64,000 nucleotides of DNA from Natronorubrum thiooxidans (GCF_900156475.1 NZ_FTNR01000014.1:1-64000), one strand, 5' to 3'. Shown: positions 1-9,331, numbered from the stretch's first letter. Notes: generated from the letters alone by a model not told the origin. Numbers and translations: made by a program.

Positions 1-90
1 ACGGGAACTATTACGGTTCCTGCAAAGTGCGTCATGGAAGCAGGAAGCCCCACCCTCAGCGAGCGCATTAGCGCGAGCAGGGTGGGGTAG
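1..90 (+). CDS. tnpB: TnpB C-terminal tail (partial, 5' end outside window)
   Basis: Reading from base 1 in frame gives 29 codons and a TAG at 88-90. The peptide contains VMEAGSPTL, which resembles the tail seen on many haloarchaeal TnpB proteins (RNA-guided nucleases of IS200/IS605 elements), as I recall them. Only the disordered tail is visible; the RuvC core and zinc finger lie upstream of the window. Two hairpins overlap the coding end, as expected where the reRNA/omegaRNA is made from the 3' end of tnpB. The family assignment rests on this tail plus the hairpin structure. Confidence 0.7.
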   Translation, partial: TGTITVPAKCVMEAGSPTLSERISASRVG

Positions 91-95
91 TTCAC
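1..95 (+). mobile_element. Right end of an IS200/IS605 (IS1341-type) element
   Basis: Two stem-loops sit at the tnpB 3' end. The first has 7-bp arms at 17-23 and 40-46. The second has 9-bp arms CCCCACCCT at 48-56 and AGGGTGGGG at 79-87, with an inner GCGC/GCGC stem at 63-66 and 71-74. The stop codon lies just after the second stem. Subterminal hairpins without terminal inverted repeats are characteristic of IS200/IS605 ends. The exact element boundary, probably within a few bases after 90, cannot be set without an empty site. Confidence 0.6.
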
Positions 96-191
96 ACGAC
101 GCCAGTCGGACCTTCGATACCTCGATTTCGACCACCCCGAACAACTAGTGGCGACAGAAAGTTTTTGCCGTGTGGCCCACTACGGATTCGC

Positions 192-593
192 ATGCGCCGA
201 GACGACCGCGACGAACCCTTCGACGACCTGTTCCGTGAGATCGAACGAATGATGAACGAAATGATGAACGGTGCCGACGCCAACGTCGAGTTCAACTCCT
301 CGAGCAATGTGGACAACGGCTTCGGGATGGACACTCACGTCGATATTCACGAGACCGACGAGGCGGTCCGCGTCATCGCCGACCTGCCCGGTGTCGAGAA
401 AGACAATATCGAACTCGAGTGCGACGGGAAGACGCTGACCATCTCCGCCTCGAGCGACCACCGCGAGTACGACGAACGCGTTTCGCTCCCCCAGCGTGTC
501 AACGAACACACCGCATCCGCGACCTACAACAACGGGGTTCTCGAGGTCGTCTTCGACCTCGCAGAGCAGTCTTCGGATATCAGTCTCGAGTAA
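192..593 (+). CDS. hsp20: Hsp20/alpha-crystallin family small heat shock protein
   Basis: A 133-residue protein, an ATP-independent holdase chaperone expected to bind unfolding proteins in the cytoplasm. A Met/Asp-rich N-terminal arm (about residues 1-40) precedes the alpha-crystallin domain, with VIADLPGVEKDNIELE (strands 2-3), GKTLTISA and the conserved GVL motif near the end (NNGVLEVVFDL). The C-terminus is short. I chose ATG 192 because an in-frame TTG at 165 only adds residues unlike the family start. It is a single gene between a transposon end and an opposite-strand gene. Confidence 0.88.
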   Translation: MRRDDRDEPFDDLFREIERMMNEMMNGADANVEFNSSSNVDNGFGMDTHVDIHETDEAVRVIADLPGVEKDNIELECDGKTLTISASSDHREYDERVSLPQRVNEHTASATYNNGVLEVVFDLAEQSSDISLE

Positions 594-686
594 CGTCGTT
601 GCGTCGCGGTCGAAAGACAATTTTAGCGCGCAACTCGAAAACACACCGTCGGATTGACGCGAGCGGCTCTCGTCGTGTACGTTGGC

Positions 687-1559
687 TTACACCACAATCT
701 TTGCAGCCAGCCAGCCAAGCGCCATTCCGCCCAGAACGACACTGCCCAGCAACAGCGCCGCGTTTGCCAACGCGTTCGGAACGAGTGCTGGTACCTGTCC
801 GCTGACGAACATCATCACCGACACGCCAAGCAGGCCGACGATTCCCCCGATCCCTGCCACAGTCGGTGGATCCGGTGACGTCCCCGGGGAGGCCTCGGCT
901 GTCGTGGTCGTCGACGCTGTCGAACTGTCGTCTGCCGTCGCTGGGTCCGTTTCCGTCTCGGGCTCTGAGTATGACGTCGTCGCCTCGTCCGCATCCGACT
1001 CGGCGGGTGACTCGTGATTCGAATCGGGCTCCGTCGACACATCGTCGTCTTCTCGCTCTGTCGTGTCGGTTTTTTCGTCCGTGCCGGGAGTTGGTTCGAC
1101 AGCGAGGCTCGGCTCCTCGAGTTCCGACACCACGACATCTGTCGCGGTCGTTGGGCGTTTCGCGATCCAGTTTCGCCCCTCGGTAATGTCGTCGGTGATC
1201 AGCCGCTCGATGTCGTCATCGACTTGTTCCATGACGCTGTCGACGGACATCTTCGCGATGACCGACTCGGGATAGACGATGACGAGAGAATCAAGCCCCG
1301 CTTCGTCCGCCTGCGTCGCCCACTCAGTGATCGACCACAGTTTGTCCTCCTCGCTGATCGCCCCCTGATCGCGTGCATCGGCGTACATCTTGTTGGCCCC
1401 GGTGGCCTCGAGCAACTCGATACAGAGCTCCATATGCGCCCGGAAACTCTCGCTGGTCGCGAACCCGTGCCATCGGAGCAAGACGGCATCGAGCTCGTCG
1501 TCCCAACCAACAGTTCCGGCGTCCGTTCGACGATAGACGTTCTCTTGAACGAGAGTCAT
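687..1559 (-). CDS. STAS/SpoIIAA-like domain protein with C-terminal membrane anchor
   Basis: A 290-residue protein starting at ATG 1559; an in-frame upstream start would add a poorly fitting hydrophobic stretch. Residues 1 to about 135 resemble the SpoIIAA-like (STAS-like) fold common in haloarchaea, with mixed alpha/beta segments such as LLRWHGFATSESFR and ANKMYADARDQGAIS. A long Thr/Ser/Glu/Asp-rich linker follows (about 138-230), then two hydrophobic helices beginning IGGIVGLLGVSVMMFVSG. The order suggests a cytoplasmic sensory or scaffold domain tethered to the membrane. No function is known to me; it stands alone, convergent with hsp20. Confidence 0.75.
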   Translation of the reverse strand: MTLVQENVYRRTDAGTVGWDDELDAVLLRWHGFATSESFRAHMELCIELLEATGANKMYADARDQGAISEEDKLWSITEWATQADEAGLDSLVIVYPESVIAKMSVDSVMEQVDDDIERLITDDITEGRNWIAKRPTTATDVVVSELEEPSLAVEPTPGTDEKTDTTEREDDDVSTEPDSNHESPAESDADEATTSYSEPETETDPATADDSSTASTTTTAEASPGTSPDPPTVAGIGGIVGLLGVSVMMFVSGQVPALVPNALANAALLLGSVVLGGMALGWLAAKIVV

Positions 1560-1716
1560 ACCGACCGCTAACAAACCTGTATAAATATATCTACGCCAGG
1601 ATATCAAATATAATAATGAGACAACTGTTGAGAGAATGACTATAAATAATGCAATTTTAGTTCCAATTCATCTATATCAACGCAAGATTGATAGTCAAGG
1701 TATTTGATGCACAACC

Positions 1717-2496
1717 ATGAACACTGTACTCGACGGCGAAACGGCAGTTATTACAGGTGCCGCAAGTGGGATCGGTCGTGCAATTGCACTGACGTTTGCA
1801 GACGCAGGCGCAGACGTCGTCGTCGCAGACCTCCGTGAGGAGCCACGCCAGGGCGGTGTTCCAACACACGAACGGATCACCGACGAGACCGACGCCGAAG
1901 CGACGTACGTCGAGTGTGACGTCACCGATCAGATCGCACTCGAGGCAGCGATCGACGCCGCAGACGAGTTCGGCGGCCTTAGCATCATGGTGAACAACGC
2001 GGGCGTGTTCGGGCCGATGGGTTCGATCACGGAGATCTCCGTCGAAGACTACCGCGACCTGATGGCGATCAACCTCGACAGCGTCTTCGTCGGCTCGAAA
2101 CTCGCCGCCGAGAAACTGATCGAGCAGGGCGAGGGTGGAGCGATCGTGAACATCTCGAGTCTCGCTGGGCTCCAGGGATACGGCGAAATCGCCCCCTACT
2201 GCACCGCAAAAGCCGGGATTCGGAACCTTACCTACTCGCTGGCCGACGATCTCGGCCCGCACGGTATTCGGGTCAACGCCATCCACCCCGGAGAGGTCGA
2301 GACGGCGCTGACGACCGAAGACTTCCCGATCGTCGGCACCGAACAGGAGGCGGCACTCAAACAGATGATCCCGCTCCAGAAACTCGCACAGCCGGAAGAC
2401 GTCGCCAACGCGGCGCTGTTCCTCGCGAGCGACATGGCTGGCCACATCACGGCCGAGTCGCTGCTCGTCGACGGTGGCACGCGGAACACGAGCTAG
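1717..2496 (+). CDS. SDR family oxidoreductase
   Basis: A 259-residue classical short-chain dehydrogenase/reductase, a normal length. The NAD(P)-binding motif TGAASGIG is at residues 13-20, followed by VVVADLR at the end of strand 2. A basic residue there would favour NADP; the Asp suggests NAD(H). NNAGVFG stabilises the central sheet, ISS supplies the catalytic Ser, and YCTAK gives Tyr and Lys. The closest recognisable types are 3-oxoacyl-ACP reductase or glucose 1-dehydrogenase-like enzymes, but the substrate cannot be read from sequence. AT-rich DNA upstream (1560-1716) probably holds the promoter. Confidence 0.9.
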   Translation: MNTVLDGETAVITGAASGIGRAIALTFADAGADVVVADLREEPRQGGVPTHERITDETDAEATYVECDVTDQIALEAAIDAADEFGGLSIMVNNAGVFGPMGSITEISVEDYRDLMAINLDSVFVGSKLAAEKLIEQGEGGAIVNISSLAGLQGYGEIAPYCTAKAGIRNLTYSLADDLGPHGIRVNAIHPGEVETALTTEDFPIVGTEQEAALKQMIPLQKLAQPEDVANAALFLASDMAGHITAESLLVDGGTRNTS

Positions 2497-2502
2497 GTTT
2501 CC

Positions 2503-3372
2503 TCACCGACACCGAGTGCGTATCGCCGCCGCTAACCGATCGTAGAAGTCCGGCTCGTACTTCGTCTCCTCGTCGATCGTCGGACGGGCGTTCGTCTCGT
2601 TTATGACCAGTCGATCGTCGGTCTCGAGCAGGTCCACGCCGAGAAACGAGATCTGGAGTTCGGTCGCAACCGACTCGGCAAGGGCACGCCACTGCTCGGG
2701 GAGGTCGACACCGGTTGCCGTCGCTCCGCGATGGACGTTGTGTTTCCACTGGCCCGCCGCGACCGCGTCGTCGGGAAGGCGACGCTCGACGGCGCCGACG
2801 TACTCTCCCTCGAGAACCATCACCCGGTAATCGGTCGCATCGGGCAGATACTCCTGGACGAGAAACGAGCGGTCGCCGGTCGCACGGTAGTCGTGGACCA
2901 GCGAGAGGTAGTCACAGATCCCCAAAAACGAATCGAGATCGTGGGCCTTCGCCACGCCGACGCCGCGCGTCGTCGAGTTCGGCTTAACGACGACCGGTGG
3001 GTCGAATCGATTGAAGACGTCGGCTAACTCCGCCTCCGAAACGTCGTTCGAGACGTAGACCGACTTCGGGACCGGCAGATCGGCCCGCTCGAGGCGAGCG
3101 AGCACTTCGGCCTTGTTTCGCGAGGTGAGGACCGCCTCGAGATCGTTGAGCCACGGCACCTCGAGGACGGCATCAGCTACCCCACCCTCCATGAGCCGGC
3201 CGGGATAGACATAGCCGACGTCGTACTCCTCGGGCGACCACGGTGCGTCCGCACCCAGCGCCACCACGCGCTCGCTAACGGGCACGTGCTGGGCACGGAC
3301 TCCCCGTTCTGCAAGCGGGTCGCGCATCCGCTGGAACGTCTCCTGGTCGTTCGCGACCGCAAGCTCGATCAT
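2503..3372 (-). CDS. RimK-like ATP-grasp family protein
   Basis: A 289-residue ATP-grasp ligase-type protein. Visible features are SRNKAEVLARLERADLPVPKS (truncated quote: NKAEVLARLERADLPVP), the ATP-grasp A-domain VVVKPNSTTRGVGVAKA, FLVQEYLPDATDYRVMVLEG, and the metal-binding end VDLLETDDRLVINETNARPT. These fit the RimK/LysX type that ligates amino groups to carboxylates. No carrier protein is next to it, so the substrate is unknown. ATG 3372 was chosen because the upstream in-frame extension is Arg/Ser-rich and unlike the fold start. It is 128 bp downstream of the rpl10e stop, on the same strand. Confidence 0.85.
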   Translation of the reverse strand: MIELAVANDQETFQRMRDPLAERGVRAQHVPVSERVVALGADAPWSPEEYDVGYVYPGRLMEGGVADAVLEVPWLNDLEAVLTSRNKAEVLARLERADLPVPKSVYVSNDVSEAELADVFNRFDPPVVVKPNSTTRGVGVAKAHDLDSFLGICDYLSLVHDYRATGDRSFLVQEYLPDATDYRVMVLEGEYVGAVERRLPDDAVAAGQWKHNVHRGATATGVDLPEQWRALAESVATELQISFLGVDLLETDDRLVINETNARPTIDEETKYEPDFYDRLAAAIRTRCR

Positions 3373-3500
3373 ACACAGCAGTCGGGAGTGAGTGAATAAA
3401 AAGCTGCTCGAGACGCCAGTCGAAACAAGCGAACGGCTCTTTCGAAGCTGGTATCGACGATGCGGCGCTATCGCATCCGCAGCACAAAAGGTCGGTTCGG

Positions 3501-4031
3501 TTAGGCGATCAGCTGCTCTTCGCCCTTCTCGACGACGATTCGGCACGGCGGCGAGATCTTGTTGTAGGCACGGCGGAGCGCGTCCTTTGCGAACTCGGCG
3601 TCGTCGACGTCACACCAGATCGTAAAGATGCGCTCGCCGGAGCCCATTCGCGCGGCGGTGCCAACGATCTTCCCGAAGGACTGTCGCATCCCGTCGGAGA
3701 CACGGTCTGCACCCGCACCCGTCGCCTGCTTGTTCTCTCGGATGACTTGGTGGGGGAACTTCCGGAGAATCATCTTGTAGTTGCCCTCACCGGCGTTTTT
3801 CAGCATGTGACGGTTGGCCGAGAGGCGCGAGGCCTCGAGGCTGCCGTGACGGAGCTGAACTTCTTCTTCGGTGATGAGGCTAATCTGGACGGGGTAGTCC
3901 TCTGCGTTGGCGCTGAGGTCGCCCATCTTGTGCTGTGCAATCTTCGAACCCGGGATGCCAGTAATGTATTCGCGGCGCGTGTAGGCCGGCTTACTGATTT
4001 CCCGATACATTGAGGCGGGTTTATCGGACAT
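3501..4031 (-). CDS. rpl10e: 50S ribosomal protein uL16 (L10e)
   Basis: A 176-residue archaeal/eukaryotic-type L10e. The start [20 protein letters not shown] and segments [45 protein letters not shown] and [12 protein letters not shown] are diagnostic. It binds 23S rRNA near the peptidyl-transferase centre and the A-site tRNA. Length and conserved regions look complete. A candidate TATA box on the minus strand lies at about 4069-4077, giving a short 5' leader of roughly 20 nt. It is monocistronic or co-transcribed with the ATP-grasp gene downstream. Confidence 0.97.
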   Translation of the reverse strand: MSDKPASMYREISKPAYTRREYITGIPGSKIAQHKMGDLSANAEDYPVQISLITEEEVQLRHGSLEASRLSANRHMLKNAGEGNYKMILRKFPHQVIRENKQATGAGADRVSDGMRQSFGKIVGTAARMGSGERIFTIWCDVDDAEFAKDALRRAYNKISPPCRIVVEKGEEQLIA

Positions 4032-4313
4032 GGTTGTGGTTACTTACGAAAACGCAGGCCTACCGTGCGGATAAAGGCTTCGAAGCACGCGCTGAGAAGA
4101 CCGGCCGAACGGGATGTATAAGCCGACCGATGGGGACGAAACTGTGGCTTCTGCAACAGAGGGTAACTTTCGCGCGGGTGCGCGAGGATCTCGAGCTACT
4201 CGAGGTGAGCGACACCCGTTGGTGGTAGGCGACGAGAGAACCATGTGGGGTGGAAAGTACCCGAAACCGACGACACGGCACGAGGAGGCGACAGAACAGC
4301 GACGGACTCCGAC

Positions 4314-4392
4314 TCATACGGTCTGCTGTAATGATATACCGATGCAACCGCAGGGCGGTCGCGCCGGAAATGACTTCTAACAGACCGTCTCA
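4314..4392. repeat. Dispersed palindromic repeat, subfamily B copy 1
   Basis: Begins CATACGGTCTGCTGTA and ends with AACAGACCGTCTCAG, so the termini pair. The centre contains CAACCGCAGGGCGG and an imperfect CCG-rich stem. The right terminus overlaps the last codons of the adjacent minus-strand gene. The same ends and GCAGGGCGG core recur at 17857-17939 and 45592-45676. The rest of 4032-4313 contains nothing I can identify apart from promoter DNA for rpl10e. Confidence 0.7.
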
Positions 4393-4620
4393 GTTGTGCA
4401 GGACGTATTCGCTGCCGTCTTTCTCGATTAGCTCTTGCGTCGAGAGGGAGTTCAGGACGCTCAGAATCGAGATCTTCTTCATCGACAGGAGTTGGCCGAG
4501 CTCGTCGGCCGTCGCACCACCGGTCGCATCGATCGAGAGGTAGACGAGTTTGCCCTGTGGGGACTTAATTTCGGTTGGGAGGTCGTCGACCGCGGCGTCG
4601 GCGTGGGTCTGTTCCATCAT
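4390..4620 (-). CDS. Small winged-helix DNA-binding protein (TrmB/MarR-like)
   Basis: A 76-residue protein consisting almost only of one winged helix-turn-helix: KLVYLSIDATGGATADELGQ, MKKISILSVLNSLSTQEL (recognition helix) and IEKDGSEYVLHN (wing). Two adjacent ATG codons (4620 and 4617) are possible starts. The short length and absence of an effector domain suggest a transcription factor or a DNA-binding module responding through a partner. Upstream DNA (4621-4735) is AT-rich and should hold its promoter. The target is unknown. Confidence 0.8.
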   Translation of the reverse strand: MMEQTHADAAVDDLPTEIKSPQGKLVYLSIDATGGATADELGQLLSMKKISILSVLNSLSTQELIEKDGSEYVLHN

Positions 4621-5135
4621 TGTACTAACACCAACCACGAACTCCTGTATAAATCTATGGTGCAGTGGGTGCATATTGACTAGCGAGTAATAATGTGATT
4701 ATATGTATTGTTGTGTGATATCACGGCCAACTGTCTCCGGCGGTACGACACCGAAGCATCGTTAGAAACCCGCTACGGCGGATAAAACCGTAATCATCAC
4801 TGTGGTCTATGCGTTGTGTCGATCGACGGACTTCCCGTGTGTCCTCGAGGAGAACTAGCGAAGTCGTCGACTACCAGATCAATTAATGATATGAAACGTA
4901 TGTATTACCATATATCACGTTCTGTTTACTGTGTATTAACATCGTTAGTCGATCTGCTGGAGAACACGATTCAACAGCGATTTCGGCTCCGCTCGAGTGT
5001 GACGAACGACTGGGAGAGGATCTGTGTAGGCGATGGCTGCACGGGTCGGCCTCGAGTTGCGAGAACCGGTCTCGACAGCCGAGGAAATAGCACACTGGCA
5101 GCGTGTTTAAGGCCTTCCCGCAGGTATACTATGGT

Positions 5136-6365
5136 ATGATGAAGAGTTTCCGAATCGGCTCTCTATTCGGGATTCCGATCAAGTTGGATCTCACGTTCTT
5201 GCTGGTGTTGCCGCTGTTTGCCTATCTCATCGGCGCACAGATCGGTCCTGTCGTCGAGATCCTCAACACGAGCATGAACGCCGGAATCGACGCTGGAGCG
5301 CTCACGACCGAGTGGTGGCTGCCGTACGTCGTCGGCCTTACTGCGGCGATCGGGCTGTTCGTCGGCGTCGTGCTCCACGAACTCGGTCACTCGCTGACGG
5401 CCCAGCGATACGGGTTCCCGATCGACTCGATTACACTCTGGCTGTTCGGTGGGATTGCCGCGCTCTCCGAGATGCCCGAAGACTGGAAACAGGAGTTCAA
5501 CATCGCGATTGCCGGTCCGATTGTCTCCGTACTCGTCGGCATCGCGTCGTATGTGCTCTTTTCTATTACCCCCGAGGCGTTCAGCGGGACACGGTTCGTG
5601 CTCGGCTATCTCGCCGTGTTGAACGTCGCACTCGCGATCTTCAACATGATCCCGGCGTTTCCGATGGACGGCGGACGAATCCTTCGCGCACTGCTCGCTC
5701 GCGGGCAGCCGTACGCGAAAGCGACTCAACAGGCCGCAGGCATCGGGAAGTTCTTTGCAATCCTGATGGGCCTGTTTGGCCTGCTTTCGGTCAACATCAT
5801 TCTCATCGGTGTCGCCTTCTTCGTTTACATCGCCGCCTCGAGTGAGGCCCAGCAGGTGACGATGAAAGCCGCCTTCCAGGACGTTACTGTCGGCGATATT
5901 ATGACCCCGGCCGGTGATCTCCACACTGTCGAACCCGAAACCCCGATTTCGACGCTCATCCAGCGGATGTTCACCGAACGGCACACGGGGTATCCGGTCA
6001 TCGGACAGGATATATCCGGAGGCCAACGGCTCATCGGCCTCGTCACGCTCTCGGATGCTCGCGGGATCGATCCGGTCGAGCGTGACGCCTACACGGTCGA
6101 GGACGTGATGACAACCGATCTGCAAACGATCTCGGCGGGTTCGGATGCCATGACCGCGATCGAACGAATGCAAAAACACGGTATCGGTCGCTTGCTCGTC
6201 GTCGATAGCGACCACCGTGCCGCCGACCGTTTGCACGACGAACCGCCGCGCGACGACGACGAACTCGTCGGCCTGATCTCGCGGTCGGACGTGATGACTG
6301 CCTTCGATATCGTCCAAAAAAGCGGCTCGGTTAATCCAGTTGGCCAACCACGAACCGCGGATTGA
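5136..6365 (+). CDS. Site-2 protease (M50) family membrane metalloprotease with CBS domains
   Basis: About 409 residues. The zinc motif HELGH is near residue 81-85 and the third ligand motif is NMIPAFPMDGGR near residue 180, both inside membrane segments as in SpoIVFB/S2P proteases. About six hydrophobic helices precede residue 240. Two CBS repeats follow (VGDIMTPAGDLHTVE and VEDVMTTDLQTISAG), expected to bind adenine nucleotides in the cytoplasm and gate activity. The substrate is unknown. The start is one of two adjacent ATGs (5136/5139); an in-frame GTG at 5103 is less likely. About 480 bp upstream (4621-5135) shows no convincing gene. Confidence 0.9.
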   Translation: MMKSFRIGSLFGIPIKLDLTFLLVLPLFAYLIGAQIGPVVEILNTSMNAGIDAGALTTEWWLPYVVGLTAAIGLFVGVVLHELGHSLTAQRYGFPIDSITLWLFGGIAALSEMPEDWKQEFNIAIAGPIVSVLVGIASYVLFSITPEAFSGTRFVLGYLAVLNVALAIFNMIPAFPMDGGRILRALLARGQPYAKATQQAAGIGKFFAILMGLFGLLSVNIILIGVAFFVYIAASSEAQQVTMKAAFQDVTVGDIMTPAGDLHTVEPETPISTLIQRMFTERHTGYPVIGQDISGGQRLIGLVTLSDARGIDPVERDAYTVEDVMTTDLQTISAGSDAMTAIERMQKHGIGRLLVVDSDHRAADRLHDEPPRDDDELVGLISRSDVMTAFDIVQKSGSVNPVGQPRTAD

Positions 6366-6456
6366 ACGAATGATAAACCGGCAATATGGGCCGTAACGGC
6401 CGTCTCGAGCACCGAGACCAACATTCTTAACCGCAGTCGGGGCTGACGCTTCGTCG

Positions 6457-7461
6457 ATGCCACCGGCCATCGAGACCGTCGATCTCGTCAAGGAGTACGG
6501 CGATTTGCGCGCTCTGCAGGAGCTTTCACTGACCGTCGAAGAGGGTGAGTTCTTCGGCTTGCTCGGCCCCAACGGCGCGGGCAAGACGACGTTTATCAAC
6601 ACGCTGGTTGGACTGGTCCGCAAGACCGGCGGCGAGGCACGAGTCTTCGGCCACGACGTTGAAGACGACTACCGGCAGGCCCGTGATGCGATCGGGCTTG
6701 CGCCACAGGAGTTCAACGTCGATCGGTTTTTCCCAATTCGGGAAGTCCTGATGCACAAGGCCGGCTACCACGGAATCCCGGAAGCCGAGGCCGGGGAGCG
6801 TGCCGACGAGGTGCTCAAACGCGTCGGCATCTACGATAAGCGAAACGAACGCTTCGACTGGCTCTCTGGCGGGATGAAACGCAGATTGCTACTCGCGCGA
6901 GCGCTCGTGACCGAACCCGATCTGCTGATCCTCGACGAGCCGACGGCGGGCGTCGACGTCCAACTTCGACACGATCTCTGGGAGCTCGTTACCGAACTCA
7001 ACGAGGAGGGGACGACGATCCTCCTGACGACCCACTACATCGAAGAGGCCGAACGCCTCTGTGATCGGGTCGCGATCATGAATGAGGGCCGAAAGGTAAC
7101 CGTCGCGACGCCTGACGAACTGAAGACCCGCGGTACGGATACGATCTCGGTACAACTCGAGTCCACACCAGCCGTTGCACCCGATCTCAAGGCCTACGCA
7201 CATGACACGAGGGTCTCCGGGGACCACCTCAAGGTGCGCGTCGACGACGGCGGCTCGATTGCGCCCCGCCTGCTTAATGACCTCGAGGCGATGGGCTACG
7301 AGATCACCGACCTCGAGATCTCCCGGACCTCGCTCGAGGAGATCTTCGTCGATCTGACGAGAAGCGAGGATCGGACGGTGACTCGTTCGTCGGCCACAAC
7401 CGAAACCGACGAGGAAACGAGCGAACGCGACGCCAAGCGAGAACAGGAGGGGGTCGCCTGA
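6457..7461 (+). CDS. ABC-2 type transporter ATP-binding protein
   Basis: A 334-residue ATPase of the DrrA/NodI/CcmA type. Walker A is GPNGAGKTT, the Q-loop region LAPQEFNV, signature LSGGMKRRL, Walker B LLILDEPTAGVD and the switch His is in LLTTHYIEEA. A C-terminal extension of about 100 residues (TISVQLESTPAV onward) is common in this group, and the last 30 residues are charged and probably disordered. The stop overlaps the start of the permease gene (TGATG at 7459-7463), so the two are an operon and form one transporter, probably an exporter of a lipid or drug-like molecule. Confidence 0.93.
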   Translation: MPPAIETVDLVKEYGDLRALQELSLTVEEGEFFGLLGPNGAGKTTFINTLVGLVRKTGGEARVFGHDVEDDYRQARDAIGLAPQEFNVDRFFPIREVLMHKAGYHGIPEAEAGERADEVLKRVGIYDKRNERFDWLSGGMKRRLLLARALVTEPDLLILDEPTAGVDVQLRHDLWELVTELNEEGTTILLTTHYIEEAERLCDRVAIMNEGRKVTVATPDELKTRGTDTISVQLESTPAVAPDLKAYAHDTRVSGDHLKVRVDDGGSIAPRLLNDLEAMGYEITDLEISRTSLEEIFVDLTRSEDRTVTRSSATTETDEETSERDAKREQEGVA

Positions 7462-8258
7462 TGTTCTCTGTCGGCTTCCGGGCGCTGTTCCGGCGTGAAC
7501 TGCTCCGATTTATCCGTCGGCCGAAGAACACGTTCATGCCGCCGGCGATCACGAACGTGCTCTACTTCGCCGTCTTCGGGGTTATTCTGGGCGGCCGGAT
7601 CGACGAACCGGTTGCGGGGATCGGGTACATCCTCTTTCTCATCCCGGGACTCATCGTACTCGGAACCATCTCGAACGCCTTCGAGAACGCCTCGTTCTCG
7701 ATCTTCCATGGCCGATGGAACGAGTACATCCACGAGACGCTGACCTCGCCGCTCTCCTATGCCGAGATGGTCGTCGCCTACATCGGTGCCAGTGCGGTCC
7801 GCGGACTGATCGTCGGCACCATCATCGCCATCATCGGCCGCCTGTTCGTCCCGATTTCGATCGAGCACGGCCTATTCCTCGTCGCGACGATGGTCGTCAT
7901 CGCGTCACTCTTTGCTGGCCTGGGGATCATTGGCGGACTGGTCGCGAGAGACTTTGACGACCTCACCGTGATGAACCAGTTCATCCTCCGGCCGCTGGTC
8001 TTCTTTGGCGCGGTCTTTTACTCGCTGACCATGCTCCCCGCGACCTGGCAGTACGTCTCGCTGTTGAATCCGATGGTCTACATGGTCGATAGCGTCCGAT
8101 ACGGCTTGCTGGGGTATTCGGACATGCTCGAGGTCGCGCCGGAAGCCTACGCCGAGTTCGCACCGTACGCCTCACTCGGCGTGCTGATCGCGCTCACCGG
8201 AGCCGTCATCGCACTCGACGTCTACCTGTTCAAAATCGGTTACGGGCTGACGGACTAA
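7461..8258 (+). CDS. ABC-2 type transporter permease
   Basis: A 265-residue membrane protein with six predicted helices, the usual number for ABC-2 permeases. The N-terminal amphipathic coupling segment FRRELLRFIRRPKNTFMPPA leads to the first helix. The conserved ABC-2 region is seen at FVVLIPGLIV-like FLIPGLIVLGTISNAFE and the last loop LNPMVYMVDSVRYGLLG. It overlaps the preceding ATPase gene by one base and must be its partner in the cytoplasmic membrane. The direction is probably export; the substrate is unknown. Confidence 0.92.
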   Translation: MFSVGFRALFRRELLRFIRRPKNTFMPPAITNVLYFAVFGVILGGRIDEPVAGIGYILFLIPGLIVLGTISNAFENASFSIFHGRWNEYIHETLTSPLSYAEMVVAYIGASAVRGLIVGTIIAIIGRLFVPISIEHGLFLVATMVVIASLFAGLGIIGGLVARDFDDLTVMNQFILRPLVFFGAVFYSLTMLPATWQYVSLLNPMVYMVDSVRYGLLGYSDMLEVAPEAYAEFAPYASLGVLIALTGAVIALDVYLFKIGYGLTD

Positions 8259-8314
8259 GCGACGCTGCTCGAGCTCTCGATACCGGTTCGAAGCCGAACC
8301 GATCTCGAACGACG

Positions 8315-9331
8315 CTACGACTCGTACTCTGCGACTTTGACGAGCTGTTTCCCGATGTTCTCGCCCTCGAACAGCCCCAGGAACGCGTCGGGGGCGTTCT
8401 CGAATCCCTCGACGACGTTTTCGCGGTACTGGAGGTCACCGTCTCGGATGAACCCCGAGAGACGCTCGAGCGCCTCGCCCCAGCGCCCCTCGTAGTCGCT
8501 GACGAGGAATCCCTCGACGCGGGCGCGACTCTCGATGAGTTTGCCGAGCTTTCGCGGTCCGGTCGGGACGTCGGTCTCGTTGTAGAGGGCGATCTGCCCG
8601 CAGACGGCGACGCGGGCACGGATGTTCAGCCGGGGCCAGACGGCGTCCGTGATGGGGCCACCGACATTGTCGAAGTAGACGTCGATTCCGTCCGGACAGG
8701 CGTCGTCGACCGCACTCGAGAGGTCGTCGGTTGTCTTGTAGTTGATCGCGGCGTCGAAGCCGAGGTCGTCGGTGAGCCACGCGACTTTCGCCTCGCTGCC
8801 GGCCGTGCCGACCACGCGCGCGCCACTGAGTTGTGCGAGTTGGCCGACGACGGAGCCGACTGCACCGGCCGCGGCGGAGACGACGACCGTATCGCCGGGT
8901 GTCGGCTCGGCGACGTCGAGCAGTCCGAAGTAGGCCGTGACGCCGGGCATGCCGAGGACACCGAGGGCTGTCGAGATCGGGCCGTGCTCCGGGTGTACCT
9001 GCCGGAGTTCGTCCGCGTCCGCGACAGCGTGTTCCGCCCACAGGAGGTCTCCCGTGACGATATCGCCGGCCGAGAACGCGGCAGCGTTGGACTCTATGAC
9101 TTCGCCGACGACGCCGGCCCGCATCGGCTCGCCGACGTCCCAGGGCTCAGCGTACGACTCCGCGTCGCGCATCCGGCCGCGCATGTAGGGATCAACTGAC
9201 TGATACAGCGTGCGAACGAGGACCTCGTTTGGCCCAGGGACGGGACGGTCGACGGTCACGAGGTCGAAGTTTGCTTGGGTCGGTTCGCCGACTGGACGGC
9301 TCGCAAGTCGCCACTGTCTGGTCGTTGCCAT
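8315..9331 (-). CDS. NADP-dependent oxidoreductase (zinc-free MDR; CurA/leukotriene reductase-like)
   Basis: A 338-residue medium-chain dehydrogenase/reductase lacking the zinc ligands of alcohol dehydrogenase. Family signatures include VDPYMRGRM, VLGMPGVTAYFGLLD, the nucleotide motif VVSAAAGAVGSVVGQLA and VYFDNVGGPITDAV. These are typical of prostaglandin/leukotriene 12-hydroxydehydrogenase-like and CurA enzymes that reduce activated double bonds with NADPH. The start at 9331 gives MATTRQWRLASRPVG, the standard family N-terminus. It is divergent from the carbonic anhydrase gene, with 146 bp between starts. Confidence 0.92.
   Translation of the reverse strand: MATTRQWRLASRPVGEPTQANFDLVTVDRPVPGPNEVLVRTLYQSVDPYMRGRMRDAESYAEPWDVGEPMRAGVVGEVIESNAAAFSAGDIVTGDLLWAEHAVADADELRQVHPEHGPISTALGVLGMPGVTAYFGLLDVAEPTPGDTVVVSAAAGAVGSVVGQLAQLSGARVVGTAGSEAKVAWLTDDLGFDAAINYKTTDDLSSAVDDACPDGIDVYFDNVGGPITDAVWPRLNIRARVAVCGQIALYNETDVPTGPRKLGKLIESRARVEGFLVSDYEGRWGEALERLSGFIRDGDLQYRENVVEGFENAPDAFLGLFEGENIGKQLVKVAEYES

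Noticed and set aside
5163-6623. Minus-strand open frame of 486 codons opposite the M50 protease
   Set aside because: It is antisense to a gene with clear zinc protease and CBS motifs, and its translation is Arg/Asp/Glu-rich without family features. Long antisense frames are expected in GC-rich haloarchaeal DNA.
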